From positions 1 through 64,000 of the forward strand of contig NZ_JABBYO010000019.1 in NCBI RefSeq assembly GCF_012958305.1: a DNA stretch of 64,000 nucleotides. The letters run 5' to 3'. The translations under genes and the position numbers were made by a program. Positions 57,506 through 64,000 of the stretch are shown one piece after another (position 1 is the first letter of the stretch; each line of letters starts with the position of its first letter). Origin of the DNA: Tautonia rosea (GTDB lineage: Bacteria > Planctomycetota > Planctomycetia > Isosphaerales > Isosphaeraceae). The notes beneath the pieces were generated by a model. The model had not been told where the DNA came from, searched no databases, and saw only the letters and a list, made by a program, of their open reading frames with translations.

Positions 57506-58894
57506 ATGAATCGCGGATGCCCCGACTTCCAGGCCACCAGCCGCCTCTCGCGCCGGAGCCTCCTGCGCGTCGGGAGCCTCGGCCTCGCCGGCCTCTCCCT
57601 CCCGAGCGTCCTGCGGGCGGCCTCAGACCCGAGCAAGCCGCATCGCCCGGCGACCGCGAAGAACGTCATCTTCCTCCACCAGTTCGGTGGGCCGAGCCAC
57701 ATCGACACCTTCGACATGAAGCCAGACGCCCCCGAAGGAATCCGAGGCGAGTTCTCCCCCATCGCCTCGGCCGTCCCAGGGGTGAACGTCACCGAGCATC
57801 TCCCCCGGTTCGCCCAGGTCATGGACCGGGTCGCGCAGATTCGTTCCGTCCACCACCGGATGAAAAACCACAACTCGGCCAGCTACTACAGCCTGACCGG
57901 CCATGCTCCCCCGCTCGACGATATCCGCCTGCGAGACACGCTCGAACTGTTCCCCTCCTACGGCTCCGTCGTCTCCAAGCTCCGCCCAAGCGAGGACCCG
58001 GCGGTTCCGTCTTATGTCTCCTATCCGCACGTCTTGCGCGACGGCAGCGTCACCCCCGGCCAGCACGCCAGTTTCCTCGGCAAGCCATATGACCCCTTCT
58101 TCATCGGTCAAGACCCCAGCGAGCCTGGCTTCCGCCTCCCCGAGCTGGAACTGCCCGAATCAACCCCGCTCGGCCGCCTCGACGACCGCCGTGGCCTCCT
58201 CGAACTGATCGATCGCCAGGCTCAGCTTCTCGAATACGACGCGACCGCCCGAGGGATCGACGAATTCTACAGTCGCGCCCTCTCCATGCTCGCCTCTCCT
58301 CGGGTCAAGGGGGCCTTCGATCTCAGTCAGGAGCCCGACGCCCTCCGAGACCGTTACGGCCGCACCACCTACGGCCAGTCATGCCTGCTCGCCCGTCGGC
58401 TCGTCGAGACCGGCGTCCGGTTTGTCACCGTCTACTTCTCCCGATCCATCGGCGGCAACGGTTCGAACGGCTGGGACACCCATCAAGACAACTTCAACGA
58501 TCTCAAAAACCGCTTGCTGCCGATCACCGATCAAACCGTCCCCTTCTTGATCCAGGATCTCGACGATCGCGGGCTGCTTGACGAAACGCTCATCGTCTGG
58601 ATGGGTGAGTTCGGCCGCGGCCCGAAGATCGGCGACCGCGACGGCAAGGGGCGCAACCACTGGCCCAGCTGCTACACTGTGCTTTTTGCGGGTGGCGGCA
58701 CCACTGGCGGCGCCGTTTATGGCTCCAGCGACCGCATCGGCGGCTACCCCGCCATCGACCCCGTTCCTCTGGAGAGCATCGCCGCCACCATGTATCATGC
58801 CCTCGGCATCGACCCCGAGACCGAGGTCTTCGATCGGCTCAACCGCCCGCTCGCCATCGCCTCCCAACGCCCGATCACCGAGATCTTCGCCTAA
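57506..58894 (+). CDS. DUF1501 domain protein, Tat-exported
   Basis: About 462 residues. The Tat leader LSRRSLLRVGSLGLAGLSLPS is followed by a DUF1501 domain with an alkaline-phosphatase/sulfatase-like fold. Family stretches are NVIFLHQFGGPSHIDTFDMKP, SVHHRMKNHNSASYYSLTGH, GWDTHQDNFNDLKNRLLPI and VWMGEFGRGPKIGDRDGKGRNHW. ATG 57506 was chosen because it gives a short Tat leader; a TTG at 57443 overlaps the stop of the upstream gene. The pairing with a DUF1549/DUF1553 gene is characteristic of planctomycetes. The substrate and role are unknown. Confidence 0.93.
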   Translation: MNRGCPDFQATSRLSRRSLLRVGSLGLAGLSLPSVLRAASDPSKPHRPATAKNVIFLHQFGGPSHIDTFDMKPDAPEGIRGEFSPIASAVPGVNVTEHLPRFAQVMDRVAQIRSVHHRMKNHNSASYYSLTGHAPPLDDIRLRDTLELFPSYGSVVSKLRPSEDPAVPSYVSYPHVLRDGSVTPGQHASFLGKPYDPFFIGQDPSEPGFRLPELELPESTPLGRLDDRRGLLELIDRQAQLLEYDATARGIDEFYSRALSMLASPRVKGAFDLSQEPDALRDRYGRTTYGQSCLLARRLVETGVRFVTVYFSRSIGGNGSNGWDTHQDNFNDLKNRLLPITDQTVPFLIQDLDDRGLLDETLIVWMGEFGRGPKIGDRDGKGRNHWPSCYTVLFAGGGTTGGAVYGSSDRIGGYPAIDPVPLESIAATMYHALGIDPETEVFDRLNRPLAIASQRPITEIFA

Positions 58895-58906
58895 GAACAG
58901 AGGCAG

Positions 58907-59068
58907 ATTTCAGCCACGGATGGACCACGGAACAACCACGGAGACGTCCCATTTGAGCGGTAGGTCTACCGGAAACTCACGCTCATCCCATTGGCCATCC
59001 TGCATCTCTTACCTTCCAGGCCCTTTCACTTTCCTTCTCCCGATCCATGTTCCATCCGTGGCTGAAAT
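58907..59068. repeat. Imperfect inverted repeat flanking about 125 bases
   Basis: An 18-base sequence ATTTCAGCCACGGATGGA at 58907-58924 occurs in inverted orientation (TCCATCCGTGGCTGAAAT) at 59051-59068, with partial matches beyond (CCACGG and CATGTT). The left arm continues with CCACGGAACAACCACGGAG, a short CCACGGA-type direct repeat. Both ends are close to the surrounding genes, so this could be a small mobile or palindromic intergenic element. No open frame lies between the arms. Confidence 0.7.
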
Positions 59069-59102
59069 TTCCCCTCCTCATTTCATACCTCCTTTACCAC
59101 CC

Positions 59103-59426
59103 ATGAGCGACCCACCCACCAACATCCGCGCCCATCAGAACGATCAGGCCCTCGAACTCTCCTGGACCGATCTCGGCACCTCTCGGGTTCCGTATCACTT
59201 CATCCGAAGTGAGTGTCCCTGCGCCTCTTGCAAGGACGAATGGACCGGCGCCCGCATCCTCGACCCCGCCACCATCCGCCCCGACCTCCGTATCGAGGCC
59301 CTCGAACCGATTGGCAGCTACGCCGTCCGGATCGCCTGGAACGACGCCCACTCCTCCGGCCTCTACACCTGGGACCACCTCCGAGACCTGACCCAGCGTC
59401 ATGCGGGAAACCCCGCTACGCCTTGA
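59103..59426 (+). CDS. DUF971 domain protein
   Basis: 107 residues, entirely one DUF971 domain (gamma-butyrobetaine hydroxylase N-terminal-like). Visible motifs: LELSWTDLGTSRVPYHFIRSECPCASC with two Cys that match the zinc site of this fold, then SYAVRIAWNDAHSSGLYTWDHLRDL. Members often stand alone and have been linked to iron-sulfur or cofactor functions, but the role is not settled. No strong ribosome site is visible before ATG 59103; the frame is open far upstream in antisense-like sequence. Confidence 0.85.
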   Translation: MSDPPTNIRAHQNDQALELSWTDLGTSRVPYHFIRSECPCASCKDEWTGARILDPATIRPDLRIEALEPIGSYAVRIAWNDAHSSGLYTWDHLRDLTQRHAGNPATP

Positions 59427-59515
59427 TCTTTTGTCAGCGTGCTCGGAACACGGCCGGCGAACTCACACGTGGGCCGTTTGCCCCCAAACAACCCTCCTGA
59501 GAATCACGGGCCGGA

Positions 59516-60535
59516 ATGACTCCCACCTCCGTCCCCCTTACCATCGCCCTGCCCACCTACAATGGGGCTCGCCACCTCGCCGAGACGCTCCGCTCGATCC
59601 TCGATCAATCGGTCGCTGATCCCTTCGACCTCTTGGTCTCCGACGACCGTTCCGAGGATGAGACACTCACGATCATCCGACAACTCGCTGGCGATCGAGC
59701 CCGGATCCTCATCAACCCCGAACGTCTCGGCCTCGCCGGCAACTGGAACCGCTGTGCATCCCTCGCAACAACTCCGCTTCTGGCGATCATCCATCAAGAC
59801 GATCGACTCCTCCCCGGCCATCTTGCCGCACATCTCGCGGCGTTTGCCCAGCATCCCAGACTTGGCATGACCTGTGGCGCGTTTCAGGTCATCGACGCGG
59901 CCGGCTCCCCCATCTCCCCTTCGGTCATCGAACGCCCGGACCTCGGCCCGACGGACCGTTTCTTCCCTCCCGGTTCATTCGTTGCCGAGTTGGCCGCGCG
60001 AAATCCGGTCCGATGCTCCACGGTCATGCTCCGCGTCGAGGCCCTGAACGACGTCGGCGGCTTTGACCCAGCATATCGCTATGCCGTCGACTGGGACTGC
60101 TGGCTCCGGATTGCCCGCTGCTGGTCGGTCGCCTGGCTCGCGACTCCCTCGGTCGCCGTCCGCTGGCATGCCGAGAGTGAAACGCACCGCTTTCATCGCG
60201 GGTCGTCCGATCTTGATGAGGTGGCCCAGCTCCTCGACCAGATCCACTCCCACGACGCCGCCGTCCTTCCCCATCCTCGTAATCTGCGCCGGTCCGCCAA
60301 TCGATCCCTCTCGGCCGCCTACCTCAACCGATCACTCGACGCCCTTCACGCCGGCAACGCCCCCCTGGCCAGCTCGTGCCTCCGTCGCTCCCTCTCCCTG
60401 CATCGCCCCATTCTGTTTCGCATCCTTCGCGACCCTCGCCTCGCCTTCCAGATGGCCACACTTGCCATTGCTCCCCACTGGGCCTCACGACAATTCCAGC
60501 GACCTGATAAGCCGACAGACTCAGCGGGGTTCTGA
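59516..60535 (+). CDS. Family 2 glycosyltransferase
   Basis: 339 residues, GT-A fold. The nucleotide-sugar region begins with TIALPTYNGARHLAETLRSIL, then LLVSDDRSEDET and the DxD-type motif IIHQDDRLLPGHL, which holds metal and the sugar nucleotide. The acceptor-side region includes GGFDPAYRYAVDWDCWLRIA (the ED/DW motif). No membrane helix is present, so it probably acts at the cytoplasmic face on an envelope sugar. The C-terminal 90 residues are basic and do not match another domain. It is not in an obvious polysaccharide gene cluster. Confidence 0.92.
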   Translation: MTPTSVPLTIALPTYNGARHLAETLRSILDQSVADPFDLLVSDDRSEDETLTIIRQLAGDRARILINPERLGLAGNWNRCASLATTPLLAIIHQDDRLLPGHLAAHLAAFAQHPRLGMTCGAFQVIDAAGSPISPSVIERPDLGPTDRFFPPGSFVAELAARNPVRCSTVMLRVEALNDVGGFDPAYRYAVDWDCWLRIARCWSVAWLATPSVAVRWHAESETHRFHRGSSDLDEVAQLLDQIHSHDAAVLPHPRNLRRSANRSLSAAYLNRSLDALHAGNAPLASSCLRRSLSLHRPILFRILRDPRLAFQMATLAIAPHWASRQFQRPDKPTDSAGF

Positions 60536-61208
60536 TCTCTCTGCGAGCGTCAAGGGCCACCATTCTTCCATACCCTCACAATCACGAGTGTATCGAGCGT
60601 AATGCACGTATCCCTGAATCCGGGCGGTCCTGGGATCATCCCCCGACACGCCTTTGAACCCTTCTCGAAGAAAACGTGACTACCCTTGTGAGAATTCGCG
60701 ATCATTTCAGTGGGGAAGCGACTCCATCCTGTAATCGATTCGCCAGGCGGTTCGTACCTTCGACCCCTCCGCTCTTTGGCAATTTGCTCGGCTCTGGCAA
60801 ACAACATTCGCCTTCGTCTTCGGTCGGTCCCGCTCGTCGCCAAACACACCCAAACCGGATCGAATCGCCAGCGCGAAACGAACCCATCGCTCTGTCTTGA
60901 ATCCCGGAACGAACCCAACCAATACTCGCGAAGCCCTGAAATTGCAGTGACTTACACTTCAGGATGCCATGCGTTCCAGAGCGTTCCCGGTCACGATCCG
61001 AAGCGCGATCTCGCAGGCCGCTTGTCCCTCCGATTCGGGTCTGAAATGGCACGGTGAGCGGGGGATTCTGGCAGCAATGCTGGAGCGGAACCCGTTGCAA
61101 TCGAAGATCATGCTCGAACTTGGGCTGGCTCGCATCGTAGAATGGTCTGCTCAGGACTGAGGCTTCTCCCCTCGATTCGCGAAATCCGACCCTTGGCGAT
61201 TGCCGCTC
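60536..61208. other. Intergenic region before the YgiQ gene
   Basis: About 670 bases, the longest gap of the right-hand side. Both strands carry short frames (60550-60918, 60710-61057, 60969-61160) with no recognisable domain, no good ribosome site and no clear codon bias. I see no repeat, hairpin terminator or RNA gene here. Confidence 0.45.
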
Positions 61209-63293
61209 ATGGACCTCGTTCAACTTCAACCGATCGCGACCGGACCGAACGAGCCAAACCGGGCCTTGACCCAGTTGCCGGTCCTCGATGATCGAGCGCC
61301 TCGACTCCTTCCTCCCCTTCCCGCCACCCGATCGGAGATGGACGCCCGAGGGTGGGATGCCGTCGATGTCGTCTTCGTCACCGGAGACGCCTACGTCGAT
61401 CACCCGTCCTTCGCGAACGGCATCCTTGCCCGGGTTCTGGAAGCCGCAGGCTACCGCGTCGCCGTGCTGTCTCAGCCCGACTGGAAGAGCGCCGACCCCT
61501 GGCGCACGTTCGGCCGCCCTCGCCTGTTCTTCGCCATCAGTGCGGGGAACATGGACAGCATGATCAACCACTACACGGCCAACAAGAAGGTCCGCAACGA
61601 CGACGCCTATAGCCCTGGAGGCCGCATCGGACTTCGTCCCGACCGCGCGACGTTGCCCTACTGCCAGCGAGCCCGCGAGGCCTTCCCCGGCGTTCCGGTC
61701 ATTGCCGGCGGGGTCGAGGCCTCCCTGCGACGCCTCGCACATTACGATTATTGGAGCGACACGGTCAAACGCTCCATCCTGCTCGACTCGAAGGCCGATC
61801 TAGTGGTCTTCGGCATGGGTGAGCAACCGATCCTGGAGATCGCCCGGCGGCTCGCCTCGGGAGAATCGATCAAGGACCTCCGCGACATGCGAGGCGTGGC
61901 CTATGCCCTGGGAGCTAAGGAATTGCCCCCGGCCGACTGCCTCGCGCTCCCGACCTTCGAGGAGGTCAGGTCCGACAAGGTCCAGTTTGCCAGGGCCACC
62001 CGGATGATCCACCAGGAAACGAACCCACTCAATGCCCGACGCCTCGTTCAGTATCACGATCGACAGGCGATCGTCTGCAACCCCCCGGCCTTACCCGTTA
62101 CCGAGGCCGACATGGACCGCATCTACGACCTGCCTTACACCCGTCGGCCACACCCGATGTACGGCGACGAACCGATTCCGGCGTTTGAATCCATCAAGGA
62201 CTCCGTGACCATCATGCGCGGCTGCTTCGGCGGCTGCACCTTTTGCTCAATCACCGCGCATCAAGGGCGGATCATCCAATCCCGCTCGAAGAATTCGATT
62301 CTCAAGGAGTTGCAGGCCATCGGCCAGGACCCCAACTTCAAGGGAGTTGTCTCCGATATCGGCGGCCCGACCGCGAACATGTACCAGATGACCTGCACCC
62401 GCCCCGAGGTCGAGGCCGTTTGCAAGCGTCAGTCCTGCGTTCATCCGAAGATTTGCAAGCTGCTCGGCACCGACCACGGCCCCTTGATCGACCTCATGAA
62501 AGAGAGCCGCGAAATTCCTGGTATTCGGAAGGTCCTGGTCGCCTCGGGCGTCCGCATGGACCTGGCGCAGCAATCCCCCGAGTACCTTCAAGAACTCGCC
62601 GCCCACCACGTCGGCGGCCACCTGAAAGTGGCCCCTGAGCACACTGACCCCGAAGTGTTGAAACGGATGAAGAAGCCGGAGATCAACGATTACGAATCGT
62701 TCGACACCGCCTTCCGTGCCGCCAGCCAGCGGGCCGGGAAGACCCAGTACACGGTCCCCTACTTCATTGCCTCGCACCCCGGCAGTGACCTGAAGGCGAT
62801 GATCAACCTCGCCCTGTTCCTCAAGCGTAACGGCTACAAGCCCGACCAGGTCCAGGATTTCATCCCGGCCCCGTTCGATGTGGCGACCTGCATGTACTAC
62901 ACCGGGCTCGACCCGTTTACCGGCGAGGAAGTCTACATCGCCCGTCACCTCCGTGATCGGAAGCTTCAGCGGGCCTTGCTCCAGTTCTTCAAGCCCGAGA
63001 ACTACTTTGAGGTCCGCGACGCCCTGCTGAAGGCTGGTCGATCCGACCTGATTGGAGCTGGGTGCGACTGCCTGATCCCCTCTCAGCCTCCAAAGGCCGC
63101 CCTTCGAGCCCGCATGGAACGAGCCAACAAGGCCATTGCCGAAGGTCGCTACGTCCACCAGATTGACTCGAAGTCGAAGTCCGATGGACAAGCCTCATTC
63201 GCTTCAGATTCAGAAAATTCTCGAAGTGGCAAAGGGCCACGATCAGCCGGCTATCGTCCGGGCCGTTCGGGCGCTCGGAGGCGAAAAGGATGA
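61209..63293 (+). CDS. YgiQ family radical SAM protein
   Basis: About 694 residues. A B12-binding-like N-terminal region ([19 protein letters not shown], conserved in this family) precedes the radical SAM core with the cluster motif [19 protein letters not shown] (Cys-x3-Cys-x2-Cys). Further family stretches are [24 protein letters not shown] and [15 protein letters not shown]. The C-terminal part includes the usual [16 protein letters not shown] and a basic tail (RRRKG). The reaction of YgiQ proteins is not known. ATG 61209 was chosen over TTG 61200; no strong ribosome site is seen. The stop overlaps the next gene (ATGA). Confidence 0.94.
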   Translation: MDLVQLQPIATGPNEPNRALTQLPVLDDRAPRLLPPLPATRSEMDARGWDAVDVVFVTGDAYVDHPSFANGILARVLEAAGYRVAVLSQPDWKSADPWRTFGRPRLFFAISAGNMDSMINHYTANKKVRNDDAYSPGGRIGLRPDRATLPYCQRAREAFPGVPVIAGGVEASLRRLAHYDYWSDTVKRSILLDSKADLVVFGMGEQPILEIARRLASGESIKDLRDMRGVAYALGAKELPPADCLALPTFEEVRSDKVQFARATRMIHQETNPLNARRLVQYHDRQAIVCNPPALPVTEADMDRIYDLPYTRRPHPMYGDEPIPAFESIKDSVTIMRGCFGGCTFCSITAHQGRIIQSRSKNSILKELQAIGQDPNFKGVVSDIGGPTANMYQMTCTRPEVEAVCKRQSCVHPKICKLLGTDHGPLIDLMKESREIPGIRKVLVASGVRMDLAQQSPEYLQELAAHHVGGHLKVAPEHTDPEVLKRMKKPEINDYESFDTAFRAASQRAGKTQYTVPYFIASHPGSDLKAMINLALFLKRNGYKPDQVQDFIPAPFDVATCMYYTGLDPFTGEEVYIARHLRDRKLQRALLQFFKPENYFEVRDALLKAGRSDLIGAGCDCLIPSQPPKAALRARMERANKAIAEGRYVHQIDSKSKSDGQASFASDSENSRSGKGPRSAGYRPGRSGARRRKG

Positions 63294-64000
63294 GGCCTCC
63301 TCGACCCGCTCGCAGCCGTCGCTCCGGCCCTTCCTCGACGCGTCCTCCTCGATTCGACCGCGATCAGGCCGAATCTGATGATCCGACGGCCTTGCTCGTT
63401 GAGCATGCGGTCTCCGCAGCGGACCTGGCCAGGGAAACCGCCTCAATTGCCTTGCAGGCAGAGTCGGCCGTGTTCGGCGATCACCGGCGGCCCGAGCCGC
63501 TCGTCACATCGTCTCTGAAGCGACTCCGAGCCTTTTCCCTGGTCGACCGTCTCTTTGTTTCTCGTTCGATTGATTCGCTCTTCCGCTGGTGGGGTTGGAT
63601 CGAGCCACTCCGACTTGACCCAATTGAGTCAAGACTTCTGGTCGCCGTATTGCTCGATCGCTCGGAGATTCCCGAAGCGTGTCGCGTCTGGGCCCGCCAG
63701 ATCGGTGTCGATCCCCGCTGCCTTTCTCCGATCGGCAACGCCCCCAGCTGGGCTCGTCGGGCCGAGGCCTTCCGTCGCCTCGTAGAACAGCCCCGGGCCA
63801 CCACCGAACCCTGGGCCTTGTTTCCCCGCTGGCTTCGGGACGAACTCCTCGAACCGCCCGGCGGTCAGCCGCTCAAACACCGAGTCGCGGATTTCCTTCA
63901 GACACTCCAGCAGCCAAGCCCTCCCTGGATCCGAGTCTACCGAGGTCAGCCCGAGGTCATCTGGAATCAACTCCGGAGCGCCGGCTGTTCTCCTCACGTG
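63290..64000 (+). CDS. RsmB/RsmF-like rRNA (cytosine-C5) methyltransferase, 5' part
   Basis: The first 237 residues of a gene that runs off the window. After a basic N-terminus rich in Arg, Pro and Ser, the sequence is helical (AVSAADLARETASIALQAES, RLFVSRSIDSLFRWWGWIEP) and reaches a stretch, ALFPRWLRDELLEPPGG and then PSPPWIRVYRG, typical of the region just before the Rossmann domain in NOL1/NOP2/sun methyltransferases. The catalytic part lies beyond the edge, so the call rests on that motif only. The start ATG 63290 overlaps the YgiQ stop (ATGA) and has GGAGG eight bases upstream. Confidence 0.7.
   Translation, partial: MRPPRPARSRRSGPSSTRPPRFDRDQAESDDPTALLVEHAVSAADLARETASIALQAESAVFGDHRRPEPLVTSSLKRLRAFSLVDRLFVSRSIDSLFRWWGWIEPLRLDPIESRLLVAVLLDRSEIPEACRVWARQIGVDPRCLSPIGNAPSWARRAEAFRRLVEQPRATTEPWALFPRWLRDELLEPPGGQPLKHRVADFLQTLQQPSPPWIRVYRGQPEVIWNQLRSAGCSPHV

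Noticed and set aside
60550-60918. 122-codon minus-strand frame in the gap before ygiQ
   Set aside because: No recognisable domain, basic and low-order composition, and overlap with equally long frames on the other strand.
1-64000. CRISPR arrays, prophage, transposases, rRNA and tRNA genes
   Set aside because: I looked for regularly spaced direct repeats, tRNA-like cloverleaf ends and transposase or integrase motifs and saw none; a covariance-model scan would be needed to exclude small RNAs.

Overview
The window looks like chromosomal DNA of a planctomycete, most likely of the Isosphaeraceae type. This is an inference from protein families that are concentrated in that phylum: a DUF1559 prepilin-like protein, a DUF1549/DUF1553 plus DUF1501 gene pair, a HYExAFE protein, a very large surface protein opening with an LEPR-XLL motif, and a Tat-exported Gfo/Idh/MocA oxidoreductase. 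The DNA is GC-rich and densely coding. I see no rRNA, tRNA, CRISPR array, integrase or transposase.

Region by region: (1) 0.6-4.9 kb holds a PAS/GAF hybrid histidine kinase followed by the ruins of a FIST sensor gene (one stop, four frameshifts). (2) 18.1-4.9 kb, minus strand, is one tightly packed twelve-gene respiratory operon: Alternative Complex III (actABCDEF), a small membrane protein, a SCO copper chaperone, and a cytochrome c-fused caa3-type oxidase (coxBACD). It ends in a clear hairpin terminator. Electrons would run from quinol through the ActB/C/F and ActA/E cytochromes to the A2-type oxidase. (3) 18.6-24.6 kb carries an MnmM/YtqB-like tRNA methyltransferase, a tripartite tricarboxylate transporter in which the binding protein and the small membrane subunit are fused, a DUF5658 membrane protein, a small TPR protein and a frameshifted iron-type alcohol dehydrogenase. 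(4) 24.7-31.5 kb has the DUF1559 protein, QueC, an exported protein of unknown function, a DEAD-box RNA helicase and the Gfo/Idh/MocA oxidoreductase. (5) 31.9-36.6 kb is a 1523-residue membrane-anchored TPR protein. (6) 36.6-42.7 kb contains a biotin cluster (bioB, a ketoacyl synthase, bioF), a small membrane protein, a HYExAFE nuclease-fold protein, rpiA and a HAD phosphatase. (7) 43.3-53.9 kb is a single 3536-residue surface protein with an atypical subtilase domain. (8) 54.3-64.0 kb has a 7Fe-type ferredoxin, the DUF1549/DUF1553 and DUF1501 pair, a DUF971 protein, a family 2 glycosyltransferase, a YgiQ radical SAM protein and the 5' part of an RsmB/RsmF-like rRNA methyltransferase that runs off the end.

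The most unusual items are the giant protein, whose subtilase core has Glu where His is expected; the decayed FIST gene beside an intact sensor kinase; the TctC-TctB fusion; the ketoacyl synthase inside the biotin cluster; and the His-rich loop in ActF. I did not find a clear undescribed multi-gene system. The best candidates are single proteins with unusual architecture.
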